Shown here: positions 1 to 9,082 of the stretch, piece by piece
How positions within the stretch are numbered: the first letter of the stretch is position 1
Layout of the letters: each line of letters opens with the position of its first letter
Assembly (NCBI RefSeq): GCF_002077945.1
Contig: NZ_LVYD01000013.1
Coordinates: 372,001 to 436,000 of the forward strand
Length of the DNA: 64,000 nucleotides
DNA from: Niastella vici
GTDB taxonomy: Bacteria > Bacteroidota > Bacteroidia > Chitinophagales > Chitinophagaceae
Direction: 5' to 3'
Translations under genes and position numbers: made by a program
The notes under the pieces: model-generated
Database searches by the model: none
Told to the model about the DNA's origin: nothing
The model's input: only the letters and a program-made list of their open reading frames with translations

Positions 1-464
1 TGACCGCCAATGTGCCGGAAGCTTATCAAACAAAAGTGCATGAAGGAACCAACCTGATCGTTACCCTGCCCGAGGATAATAATAAAAAGCTCAATACAAA
101 AGTATCTGTAGCCGGTAGAGCGATCGATTTAAATACCCGGTCATTTTATATCGAAGGAAGAATACCGGGCAATGAAGGTTTCCGTCCCGGCCAGATCGCC
201 ATGCTTCGCATCCAGGATTATGCGGTACCCAATGCTATCACTATACCCATCAATACCATTCAGAATGATGAAAAAGGAAAATTTGTAATGATAGCCACCA
301 CCGAAAATGGAAAGAAAGTAGCAAAGAAAAAGCCGGTTACCGTTGGACAGCTGTATGGCGATACACTGGAAGTTAAAGACGGTTTGGCTGCAGGCGATGT
401 ACTGATCACCGATGGTTTCCAGGGCCTGTACGATGGCCAGCTGATCATTACAGATGCCAAATAG
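1..464 (+). CDS. RND efflux periplasmic adaptor subunit (MFP/HlyD type), C-terminal part
   Basis: The gene is cut by the left edge; the open frame runs from base 3, and the first possible start inside the window (a GTG) is internal. About 153 residues remain. They contain the end of the barrel-sandwich region and the beta-barrel domain (SFYIEGRIPG, then FRPGQIAMLRI), followed by the membrane-proximal domain ending in DGLAAGDVLITDGFQGLYDG. This GLxxGDxVxxxGxxxLxxG pattern is typical of AcrA/MexA-type adaptors, which bridge an inner-membrane RND pump to an outer-membrane TolC-like channel. The pump gene follows 37 bases downstream on the same strand, so the two are probably co-transcribed. Substrate cannot be told from sequence. 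Confidence 0.9.
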   Translation, partial: TANVPEAYQTKVHEGTNLIVTLPEDNNKKLNTKVSVAGRAIDLNTRSFYIEGRIPGNEGFRPGQIAMLRIQDYAVPNAITIPINTIQNDEKGKFVMIATTENGKKVAKKKPVTVGQLYGDTLEVKDGLAAGDVLITDGFQGLYDGQLIITDAK

Positions 465-501
465 TTAGGTATTTAGTGACTTACACCTCCAAATTCATTC
501 T

Positions 502-3500
502 ATGAGTGTTTTAGAAAATATTACAGACAAGTTCAAGAACTTTGGGCCAACAACCTGGAGTATAAAGAACAAGACTTCGATATACCTGGTGATGCTGTTC
601 TTTAGTTTGGGCGGTATTTACCAGTTCCTTACCCTGCCCAAAGAACAGTTCCCCGATATTGTGATCCCTACCATTTACGTGCAAACGATCTATGTAGGTA
701 ACTCACCCAAAGACATCGAGAACCTGGTAACCAACCCTATCGAAAAAGAGATCAAGGGTATTACCGGTGCCAAGATCAAAAAGACCACCAGTACTTCGGT
801 ACAGGACTATTCGGCCATTGTGGTGGAGTTCAGCACCGATGTAGAAACTGATGTAGCCCTGCAAAAAGTAAAGGATGCGGTTGACAAGGCCAAGAAAGAC
901 CTGCCCACCGACCTTACCGAAGAACCATCGGTAATGGAAGTAAGCTTTTCTGAACAACCGATCATGTATGTTAACCTGAGCGGCGACTTTGACTTGCCCA
1001 GGCTGAAGAAATATGCCGATGACATGCAGGACAAGCTGGAAGAATTACCTCAGCTGAACCGGGTTGATATTGTTGGTGCACCTGAACGGGAATTCCAGAT
1101 CAATGTAGACAACTACAAGATGCGCAGTGCTAATATCACATTCGATGATATTGCCGGTGCAGTTTCCCGTGAGAATATGGATATTTCAGGCGGCTTACTC
1201 GATGTAGGCAGCATGAAGCGTACCCTGCAGTTAAAGGGCCAGTTCAAAACTGAATACGATCTTAAAAAGGTGATCGTACGCAATACAAGCGGCGCTCCTA
1301 TTTACCTGAAAGATATTGCTGAAATTAAGGACACTACCAAAGAAAGGGAAAGCTATGCCCGCCTCGATGGCAAACCGGTAATAACCCTGAATATCATCAA
1401 ACGTGCCGGGGAGAACCTGATTGAAACAACAGACGATGTAAAGAGGGTGGTTGATGAAATGAAGGAAACACAGTTTCCCAAGAACCTTAATGTAGTATTG
1501 ACGGGCGATCAAAGTAAAGCCTCGCGTACCTCCTTCAACGACCTGGTAAATACCATCGTTATTGGTTTTCTGCTGGTATTGATCATCCTCATGTTCTTCA
1601 TGGGTGTTACCAATGCCTTCTTTGTGGCCCTATCGGTACCGCTGAGTATGTTTGTGGCCTTTGTGTTTTTGCCGGCGGCCGATCTTATGATAGGTACACA
1701 CGTTACCCTCAATTTCATCGTACTGTTTGCGTTGTTATTCGGGTTGGGTATTATTGTGGATGATGCTATTGTGGTGATCGAAAATACGCACCGCATCTTC
1801 GTACAGGGCAATGGCCGCCTTACAGCCGAAAAATCGGCCATGATGGCTGCCGGTGAAGTGTTTGTACCGGTGCTGGCCGGTACCGTTACCACGCTGGCGC
1901 CCTTCTTCCCACTCATGTTCTGGCCCGGTATCATTGGTAAGTTTATGATCTACCTGCCCGCCATGCTGATCTTTACGTTAACAGCATCGTTGGTGGTGGC
2001 CTTCCTCATGAACCCGGTGTTTGCGGTTGACTTTATGAACCATCCCGAAGGCGCCAAAGAATCCAAGTCGGCGATCTTCAGAAAGCCTTCTTTCTGGATC
2101 CCATTAACAATAGGTGTGCTGTTTGATGTAGCCGGATTTACCTTCATGGGTAACCTCCTGATATTTATCATGCTGCTTATTCTGTTGAACCGGTTTGTGC
2201 TCGATGATCTTATTCATGGGTTCCAGAACAGAGCGCTGCCCTGGATCATGGGACACTATGAAACCGCTTTGCGCTGGGCGCTTAAAGGATGGCGGCCTGT
2301 ATATTTGTTGCTGAGCACTTTTGTATTGTTACTACTCACGTTTGCATTCTTTAATGCCAGAAAAGTTCCGGTGGTGTTCTTCCCACAGGGCGATCCTAAC
2401 CAGATCTATGTTTACCTGAAACTGCCGGTGGGTAGCGACGTGGAATATACCGATTCTATTACCCGAACCCTGGAGACAAAAGTTTACCAGGTACTGGGTA
2501 TGGACCATGGCAAGAAAAACCCGGTGGTGGAAAGTGTGATCAGTAACGTGGCCGTGGGCGCGGGCGATCCGCAAAGCGGGGACAGAAGTACCAGACCCGA
2601 GCTCGGCCGTATCCAGATATCGTTTGTTGAATTTGAAAAGCGTGAAGGGATAGCTACAAGACCTTACATGGATAATATCCGTAAAGCGATAAAGGGTATA
2701 CCCGGCGCTGAGATCTCGGTTGACCAGGAAAAAGGTGGTCCGCCTACAGATCCTCCAATTAACATTGAAGTATCCAGTGAAAATTTTGATGATCTCATTA
2801 AAACAGCCGTATCGTTAAAGAATTATCTCGATTCAATACAGGTACCTGGTGTGGAAGAGCTGAAAATGGACGTAGACCTTTCAAACCCTGAGGTCACCTT
2901 TACCGTTGATCGCGAACGGGCATTGATTGAAGGCGTTTCTACCGCACAAATAGGACAGGAAATAAGAACAGCGGTATTCGGTCGTGAAGTATCGAAAATA
3001 AAAGATGGGGAAGATGAATACAAGATCCAGCTGCGTAACCTCGAAGTTCAACGCAAAAGCCTGGCCGATCTGCTGAACATGAACATTACCTTCCGCGATA
3101 TGGCGGGTGGCGGTGCAGTGAAACATGTGCCCATTAGCTCACTGGTTAAAGTTGATTACACCAGCACGCTGGGTAGTGTAAAACGGAAGAACCAGAAACG
3201 CGTAATTACCCTGCGGTCAAATGTGTTGATGAATGTAACCACCCCTACAGCTGTAAACCAGGTGTTGGCCGGCTACATCGACAACTTTAAACAAAAGAGT
3301 GACAATGTAACCATAAAACAAACCGGTGAAGGGGAACAACAGGCCGAAACCGGCGCCTTCCTGTTGAAAGCGTTGGTGATTGCCCTGATGATCATTTTGT
3401 TCACCCTGGTAATTCAGTTTAACTCAGTGAGCAAACCGGTGATCATTTTAACCGAGATCATCTTCAGTGTAATTGGTGTGCTGTTAGGTTTCGCCATCAC

Positions 3501-4086
3501 AAAAATGGAAGTATCCGTACTGATGACCGGTTTGGGTATCGTAGGGTTAGCGGGTATTGTGGTAAAGAACGGTATCCTGGTTATTGAGTTCACTGATGAG
3601 TTAAGAGCGCGCGGGTTAAAAACAAGAGAAGCATTGGTGCAGGCCGGTAAAACACGTATCATTCCGGTATTGTTAACTGCTATGGCCGCCATATTGGGTT
3701 TAATACCGCTGGCGATTGGTTTCAATATTAATTTTGTTAAGTTATTCGCAGAATTAAATCCGCATATCTTCTTTGGTGGCGATAACGCGGTGTTCTGGAA
3801 ACCATTGTCATGGACCATCATCTTCGGTTTGGCTTTTGCGTTCTTTATGACGCTGCTGATCCTTCCGGCGATGTACCTGATCGCAGAACGGTTAAAAAGA
3901 CCCATGCGCAATATGTATGGCGGTAAATGGATCTCAATGGCCGGTATTCCACCATTAATATTCCTGTTTATACCGCTGATGTTCATTACCATGTTCAGGC
4001 ATAACTATAAAGTAAGCCGCAGAAGAAGAAAGCTGGCTGGTAAGAAAGAAAAAGTGAATGAGGCGTTTATCGGAAGCTGGTTCTAA
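502..4086 (+). CDS. RND family efflux transporter permease (AcrB/HAE1-like)
   Basis: An inner-membrane proton-driven exporter of 1194 residues, longer than the usual 1030-1050. The RND body is clear: N-terminal helix, porter domain, the transmembrane-4 acidic pair in GIIVDDAIVVIEN near residue 419 and the transmembrane-10 lysine in VVKNGILVIEF near 1021, which form the proton relay in AcrB. The extra length lies in two places: a predicted pair of helices between the two repeats (about residues 530-575, beginning FWIPLTIGVLF) and one more helix near the C-terminus (about 1146-1166, GIPPLIFLFIPL) followed by a basic tail. It follows its adaptor gene, and a strong hairpin terminator lies just after the stop. 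It is probably a drug or lipid exporter; the charged relay argues against a dead pump. Confidence 0.93.
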   Translation: MSVLENITDKFKNFGPTTWSIKNKTSIYLVMLFFSLGGIYQFLTLPKEQFPDIVIPTIYVQTIYVGNSPKDIENLVTNPIEKEIKGITGAKIKKTTSTSVQDYSAIVVEFSTDVETDVALQKVKDAVDKAKKDLPTDLTEEPSVMEVSFSEQPIMYVNLSGDFDLPRLKKYADDMQDKLEELPQLNRVDIVGAPEREFQINVDNYKMRSANITFDDIAGAVSRENMDISGGLLDVGSMKRTLQLKGQFKTEYDLKKVIVRNTSGAPIYLKDIAEIKDTTKERESYARLDGKPVITLNIIKRAGENLIETTDDVKRVVDEMKETQFPKNLNVVLTGDQSKASRTSFNDLVNTIVIGFLLVLIILMFFMGVTNAFFVALSVPLSMFVAFVFLPAADLMIGTHVTLNFIVLFALLFGLGIIVDDAIVVIENTHRIFVQGNGRLTAEKSAMMAAGEVFVPVLAGTVTTLAPFFPLMFWPGIIGKFMIYLPAMLIFTLTASLVVAFLMNPVFAVDFMNHPEGAKESKSAIFRKPSFWIPLTIGVLFDVAGFTFMGNLLIFIMLLILLNRFVLDDLIHGFQNRALPWIMGHYETALRWALKGWRPVYLLLSTFVLLLLTFAFFNARKVPVVFFPQGDPNQIYVYLKLPVGSDVEYTDSITRTLETKVYQVLGMDHGKKNPVVESVISNVAVGAGDPQSGDRSTRPELGRIQISFVEFEKREGIATRPYMDNIRKAIKGIPGAEISVDQEKGGPPTDPPINIEVSSENFDDLIKTAVSLKNYLDSIQVPGVEELKMDVDLSNPEVTFTVDRERALIEGVSTAQIGQEIRTAVFGREVSKIKDGEDEYKIQLRNLEVQRKSLADLLNMNITFRDMAGGGAVKHVPISSLVKVDYTSTLGSVKRKNQKRVITLRSNVLMNVTTPTAVNQVLAGYIDNFKQKSDNVTIKQTGEGEQQAETGAFLLKALVIALMIILFTLVIQFNSVSKPVIILTEIIFSVIGVLLGFAITKMEVSVLMTGLGIVGLAGIVVKNGILVIEFTDELRARGLKTREALVQAGKTRIIPVLLTAMAAILGLIPLAIGFNINFVKLFAELNPHIFFGGDNAVFWKPLSWTIIFGLAFAFFMTLLILPAMYLIAERLKRPMRNMYGGKWISMAGIPPLIFLFIPLMFITMFRHNYKVSRRRRKLAGKKEKVNEAFIGSWF

Positions 4087-4110
4087 GAAGTAAAACGAAA
4101 AACCTGCAAT

Positions 4111-4147
4111 AAAAAAGGCGCCCCGGCAGAGCCGGGGCGCCTTTTTT
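4111..4147. terminator. Bidirectional rho-independent terminator
   Basis: An 11-bp perfect GC-rich stem (GGCGCCCCGGC, loop AGA, then its complement) is flanked by an A-run on the left and a T-run on the right. It sits between the convergent RND pump and M16 peptidase genes and can serve both strands. Confidence 0.9.
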
Positions 4148-4164
4148 ATTGCTTATCAATTCAC

Positions 4165-7029
4165 TTAAAATCCTTTCTTCCCATCTCCTTCAACCGGTTT
4201 TCCATCTGTATTTAATTCTACTATCTCGTATCCTGTTTTTTGTAAACCGGGCAGAATACGTGCTTTATCGCCCACCAGCACAATGTTCACTTTTTCAGGG
4301 TGAATATATTTTTTAGCCAGGGCATCTATTTCGGGCTTGGTAATTTGTTGCAGTATCCTGTTTTGCTGATCAACATAATTGGCAGGTAAATTATACTGCA
4401 GCATCCGTTGAATAAAACCGGCTTTCTGGGTACCGGTCTCATATCGCAGGGCGTCGCGTTGACCAATGGCATTTTTCATAAATACCAGCTCATCATCCTT
4501 AATACCATCAGTGACATAGGTCTTCAGTTCTTTCATCACTTCTATTAAAGCGCTGTCGGTAACATCGGCTTTAATGCCTGAGGTAAAGGTAAAATCGCCT
4601 GTATATTGATCGCCATTGAACAGGGTGCGGGCGCCGTAGGTCCAGCCTTTGTCTTCGCGCAGGTTGATGTTCACCCGGCCATTGAAACCACCGCCTAAAG
4701 CAAAATTCATTAAGTTGGTACGGTAATATTCGCCGGTAGCGTCATACTTTAAACCGGTAACATTACTTATTCTGAATTCGGTTTGTGCGGCGCGGGGAAT
4801 ATTTACCAGGTATATTCTTGATTTATCAACGGCTATGGGTTGGGCTATTACCGAAGGAATTTCAACAGCTTTATTAGGCAACCTGTTCAAAAAAGCCAGT
4901 TTGGGCAGTATTTCATTTTGTTTTATATCGCCCACCACTACTACTTTGGTGTTACTGGCAGTGATGTAATTGTTGTAATAATTTTGTACATCCTGCAGGG
5001 TGAGGTTCTTTATGGAGGTTTCGGTACCGCTTTCGTTCATCCCCAATATATTATCGGGACCATAATTTACCACGGCAATTACGTCATCGGCCACTACAGC
5101 CGGGCGGGTCTTTGATTGTTTTAAGCTTTCAAGGGTTTGGTGCTGTAAGCGGTTAAAGGTTGTTTCGGTGAACTTTGCATTGAATAACCGTTCCTGCAAC
5201 AGCTCCAGTGTTTTATCGATATTCTTTTTAAGCGCTTCAACGGTGAACACAATGGCATCGCGGCTGCTGGTTACTTCAATGCTGCTGCCCAGTTTTTCCA
5301 GCGCAATGGTCATTTGCTCGGCCGTATAATTTTTAGTGTCTTCATTCATCATATCGGCAAACAGGCTGGCCAAACCAATTTTAGCAGTGTCTTTCGCTTG
5401 CAATAAATGACCGCCTGGCATTGAAATGATCAATGTCACAGTTGGCAGTTCATTATTTTCAGCGCCAATGCATTTGATCTTGCTGGGCAGGTCCTTGCGC
5501 CAGAAGGCCGGTACTCTTACAAGCGGGTTGGGGCCATTGCCCGGGTGTACATTGCGATCGAAATTATCGGTGGCTTTCGTATATTTTAAACCGGTATAGC
5601 CGTAATCGGGGGCCGTGTAATGGCTGTTATCAACTTCATAATTATTGGCTGCTGCAATAACATTTTCCTGGCCTTTGGGCAGCACGCTTACGATAACAGC
5701 ATGTTTTCCCTTTATGTATTGATTGTACACACGCATTACATCCTCTTTGGTCACTGCGTCGGTCATTTTAAGCAGGGGACCAATCATATTGGGGTTACCG
5801 GCCAGTGTTTGAAAAGCGGCGAGTTGGAACACTTTACCCGATACGCTTTGCAAACCATTGATGTATTGCGCTTCGGAACTGCCTTTGAATTTTTCAATGT
5901 CCTCATCGGTAACGCCGCGTTTTTCAAAACTATCCAGTGAAGCGCGTACCAGCTTTTCCATATCGGCCAGGGTTTTACCCTGCATGGGAATCACCCTGAT
6001 GATAAATTCTCCGGCCAGCTCATTCAACTGACTGTATACATTGGCTTGCAGGGCCAGCTGTGTTTTTATCAGTTGCTGATATAAAATGGACGTATTGCCC
6101 TGCCCCAGTATTTGCGCCAAACAGGCCAGCGCCTGCATGTCTTTATTAAAGTTGGGCACAGTGGGGAAGGTAATATTCAGCAGGGGCAGCCTGATGTAAT
6201 TATCAGTATAGGAAACATAGCGGTCTTTATCGAGCGTTACTGCCGGCACTACTGCTTTATTTACTTCGGGACCGCGGGGAATGGAACCGAAATATTTTTC
6301 AACCAGCTTAATAACGTCGGCAGTCTTTACATCACCGCCTACAGTTACGGTGGCGTTATTAGGGCCATACCAACGCAGGAAGAAATTCTTGAGGTCGTTT
6401 ACATCAACGCGGTTCAGGTCTTCAATATACCCGATCGTTAACCACGAGTAGGGGTGCCCGTACGGGTACAGGTTTTTGGCGGCCACTTCACTTACCAAAC
6501 CATAGGGGCGGTTATCATAGTTCTGTCCTCTCTCATTTTTTACGGTAGCCCGTTGTACTTCAAATTTCTTTTGGGTAACAGCATCGAGCAAAAAGCCCAT
6601 ACGGTCTGCTTCGAGCCAGAGCATTTTTTCGAGTTGGTTCGAAGGAACTGTTTCGTAATAATTGGTGCGGTCGCGGTTGGTAGAACCGTTCAGGGTTCCG
6701 CCCGCATCGGTAATCATTTTAAAATGTTCTTCATCTTTTACGTGATCGCTGCCCTGGAACATCATGTGTTCGAAGAAATGGGCGAACCCCGATTTGCCGA
6801 TCTGTTCGCGGGCCGAACCAACGTGATAAGTAACATCAACCTGCACAATGGGATCGCTGTGATCTTCATGCACTATCACCGTGAGGCCGTTGGCCAGCAT
6901 ATATTTTTCATAAGGAATAACGAGCTCGGTACCCTGCCGGGTGATCTTTTCAACCAGTTTTGCCTGTGCTATCACCTCATTGTACAGGCAGGGCAGGGTG
7001 GTAGCCAATAAAAATATGGCTCTTTTCAT
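4165..7029 (-). CDS. M16 family zinc metallopeptidase, two-domain, secreted
   Basis: 954 residues with a hydrophobic N-terminal signal ending near AQAKLVEKI, so it is probably exported to the periplasm. The first M16 unit has the inverted zinc motif HFFEH (residues 84-88) and the third ligand Glu in NERGQN (about 166). The second unit lacks HxxEH at the corresponding place (GLASLFADMMNED) but keeps the Arg/Tyr region (INLREDKGWTYGA), the usual division between a catalytic and a substrate-clasping half in pitrilysin-type peptidases. Such clam-shell enzymes degrade peptides and small unfolded proteins. It stands alone, convergent with the RND pump. The family assignment is firm; the substrate is unknown. 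Confidence 0.92.
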   Translation of the reverse strand: MKRAIFLLATTLPCLYNEVIAQAKLVEKITRQGTELVIPYEKYMLANGLTVIVHEDHSDPIVQVDVTYHVGSAREQIGKSGFAHFFEHMMFQGSDHVKDEEHFKMITDAGGTLNGSTNRDRTNYYETVPSNQLEKMLWLEADRMGFLLDAVTQKKFEVQRATVKNERGQNYDNRPYGLVSEVAAKNLYPYGHPYSWLTIGYIEDLNRVDVNDLKNFFLRWYGPNNATVTVGGDVKTADVIKLVEKYFGSIPRGPEVNKAVVPAVTLDKDRYVSYTDNYIRLPLLNITFPTVPNFNKDMQALACLAQILGQGNTSILYQQLIKTQLALQANVYSQLNELAGEFIIRVIPMQGKTLADMEKLVRASLDSFEKRGVTDEDIEKFKGSSEAQYINGLQSVSGKVFQLAAFQTLAGNPNMIGPLLKMTDAVTKEDVMRVYNQYIKGKHAVIVSVLPKGQENVIAAANNYEVDNSHYTAPDYGYTGLKYTKATDNFDRNVHPGNGPNPLVRVPAFWRKDLPSKIKCIGAENNELPTVTLIISMPGGHLLQAKDTAKIGLASLFADMMNEDTKNYTAEQMTIALEKLGSSIEVTSSRDAIVFTVEALKKNIDKTLELLQERLFNAKFTETTFNRLQHQTLESLKQSKTRPAVVADDVIAVVNYGPDNILGMNESGTETSIKNLTLQDVQNYYNNYITASNTKVVVVGDIKQNEILPKLAFLNRLPNKAVEIPSVIAQPIAVDKSRIYLVNIPRAAQTEFRISNVTGLKYDATGEYYRTNLMNFALGGGFNGRVNINLREDKGWTYGARTLFNGDQYTGDFTFTSGIKADVTDSALIEVMKELKTYVTDGIKDDELVFMKNAIGQRDALRYETGTQKAGFIQRMLQYNLPANYVDQQNRILQQITKPEIDALAKKYIHPEKVNIVLVGDKARILPGLQKTGYEIVELNTDGKPVEGDGKKGF

Positions 7030-7255
7030 ATATGTAATTTTTGTTAAGTAAGGTACAAGGTAAAGGAATTGTTATGGAGGTTCCAAACCATTTATCAATT
7101 TGGTGGGGCTTGCGTCCCATAGCTATCGGGAGGCGATTCTACCCAAAAAAATTATCAGGTTGCTGTGAAACGATTATTATTAAATTGCGACTAACCTAAT
7201 CAACAGTCGGCAAAAACAACTATAACCTAATTAATAAAACTTTAAACAGACTGAC

Positions 7256-8050
7256 ATGCGTACAAATCACGAAATAGATTACAAGATCTACGGGGAAGAG
7301 ATGCAATATGTGGAAGTGGAACTCGATCCCGGTGAAACCGCCATTGCTGAAAGCGGCGCCTTTATGATGATGGATGATGGCATTCAAATGCAAACCATGT
7401 TTGGTGATGGTTCAAAGCCCCAGCAGGGTTTATTGGGTAAGCTGGTGTCGGCCGGCAAGCGGATGTTAACCGGTGAAAGTTTATTCATGACTGCTTTTAC
7501 CAATGCGGGTCAGGGCAAAAAGCGGGTGAGCTTTGCTTCACCTTATCCCGGTAAGATCATTGCGCTTGATCTAATGGAACTGGGAGGAAAGGTCGTTGCA
7601 CAAAAAGATGCGTTCCTGTGCGCTGCCAAAGGAGTTAGTGTAGGTATAGAGTTTCAGCGTAAACTGGGTACCGGTTTATTTGGCGGGGAAGGGTTTATTA
7701 TGGAAAAGCTGGAAGGTGATGGCTTTGCCTTTGTACATGCCGGTGGTCACGTATTTGAAAAAGTTTTGCAGCCGGGCGAATTGCTGCGTATAGATACCGG
7801 TTGTTTAGTAGCGTATACACAAACCATTGATTACGATATTCAATTTGTAGGTGGTATAAAAAACACCCTGTTTGGTGGAGAAGGTTTGTTCTTTGCCACA
7901 CTGCGTGGCCCCGGTAAGATATGGATCCAAACCCTGCCCATCAGCCGCCTGGCCAGCCGCATCTTAACTTATGGTTCAGCTGGTGGCCGTAAAGAAGAAG
8001 GAAGTATATTGGGAGGTTTAGGGAATATGCTGGATGGTGATGGTTGGTAG
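7256..8050 (+). CDS. TIGR00266/AIM24 family protein
   Basis: 264 residues without signal peptide or membrane span. It shows the repeated beta-rich pattern of the AIM24/TIGR00266 family: VEVELDPGETAIAESGAFMMM near the start, a glycine-rich central part (GTGLFGGEGFIMEKLEGDG) and the repeat LFGGEGLFFATLRGPGKIWIQTLP near the end, with a Gly-rich C-terminal tail. Family members have a trefoil or double-stranded helix fold and are found in bacteria and mitochondria (AIM24); the bacterial role is unknown. The ATG at 7256 is the first in frame. A terminator hairpin follows at 8106, so it is monocistronic. Confidence 0.85.
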   Translation: MRTNHEIDYKIYGEEMQYVEVELDPGETAIAESGAFMMMDDGIQMQTMFGDGSKPQQGLLGKLVSAGKRMLTGESLFMTAFTNAGQGKKRVSFASPYPGKIIALDLMELGGKVVAQKDAFLCAAKGVSVGIEFQRKLGTGLFGGEGFIMEKLEGDGFAFVHAGGHVFEKVLQPGELLRIDTGCLVAYTQTIDYDIQFVGGIKNTLFGGEGLFFATLRGPGKIWIQTLPISRLASRILTYGSAGGRKEEGSILGGLGNMLDGDGW

Positions 8051-8105
8051 AAGAAGGCGAAGTAGGATGTAAGAAATAGGATATAAGAAGTTCGCTATAA
8101 ATAAG

Positions 8106-8138
8106 AAGGCCGTCCGGTTCAACCCGGACGGCCTTTAA
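8106..8138. terminator. Rho-independent terminator, bidirectional
   Basis: The perfect stem AAGGCCGTCCGG / CCGGACGGCCTT with loop TTCAA lies between the convergent AIM24-like and Bax inhibitor-1 genes. T-runs on both strands are short, so efficiency is uncertain. Confidence 0.75.
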
Positions 8139-8161
8139 TATTAATGCGCTTTCGCGGAAGT

Positions 8162-8917
8162 TTAATTTCTCTTAGACAATTTAGCCAACAATTGCAAAAT
8201 TTCGAGGTACAACCATACTATGGTTACCAGTAACCCGAAGGCGCCAAACCATTCCATATATTTGGGAGCGCCCATGTTAGCACCGTTTTCGATGAGGTCG
8301 AAATTAAGTATCAATCTCAGTGCGGCGATACTTACCACCGCTAAAGAGAAGATGATTCCGAATGTGCTGCCTTCATGCAAAAAGGGAATATCTATACCGC
8401 CAAAGTGCAGGCCGATAGCTATTAAATAGAAAAAGAATATTCCCAGTGATGCTGTTATAATTACTTTTTTGAAGAGCGGGGTAGCCTTAATGATGTTGAA
8501 TTTATACAACAGGAACATGGCGGCCACCACACCAAATGTTATCATAAGGGCATTTGATATAAGGTTGGGCGCATATTTCTGAAACGAAAAATCATATATA
8601 GCTGAAATGCCACCTATTGCAAAACCTTTTACCAGGGCGTATGCCGGGGCAGTGTAAGGTGACCATTCTCTTTTAAAATTTGTGACCAGGGCCAAGCCTA
8701 ATGCACCAAATACGCTTACCCACATATATGTGATAATATCAACACCCGAATAAACCATTTTCCAGGCGTAACCAGCGCTAGCCAAAGTAAGCAGGAAAAG
8801 GATACCGAATTTGTTCAGTGTTCCTTTTACGGTCATCACCTGGTTATCTGTATAGGAGTAGCTTTTCGAGAAAGTATCTTCATTTAATACAGGGTTACCG
8901 GACTTAAACAGAGCCAT
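8162..8917 (-). CDS. Bax inhibitor-1/YccA family membrane protein
   Basis: 251 residues from the ATG at 8917 (MALFKSGNPVLNED). A longer frame extends 15 residues upstream with unconvincing sequence, while MALFKSGNPVL is the normal N-terminus of Bacteroidota members. It has about seven hydrophobic segments and the C-terminal pattern MEWFGAFGLLVTIVWLYLEILQLLAKL, typical of the TMBIM/BI-1 family. Related proteins such as E. coli YccA and YbhL sit in the inner membrane; YccA is a substrate and modulator of FtsH, and B. subtilis YetJ is a pH-sensitive calcium leak. Which role applies here cannot be told. It lies alone between a terminator and the ricT-like gene. Confidence 0.9.
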   Translation of the reverse strand: MALFKSGNPVLNEDTFSKSYSYTDNQVMTVKGTLNKFGILFLLTLASAGYAWKMVYSGVDIITYMWVSVFGALGLALVTNFKREWSPYTAPAYALVKGFAIGGISAIYDFSFQKYAPNLISNALMITFGVVAAMFLLYKFNIIKATPLFKKVIITASLGIFFFYLIAIGLHFGGIDIPFLHEGSTFGIIFSLAVVSIAALRLILNFDLIENGANMGAPKYMEWFGAFGLLVTIVWLYLEILQLLAKLSKRN

Positions 8918-9082
8918 AGTTATAGAGTTAAAATTTAGTAGCAAAATACAAAAACACGTCAATAGTCAATAGCCAATTAGCAAGAGGTTAACGGCGGATG
9001 ATCAAATTCACCATTATCCATTATTGCCCCTTCTCCGCCAACCCGGCGAAAAAGGTGAGCAGGCATTACCAAATTGGTAAAA

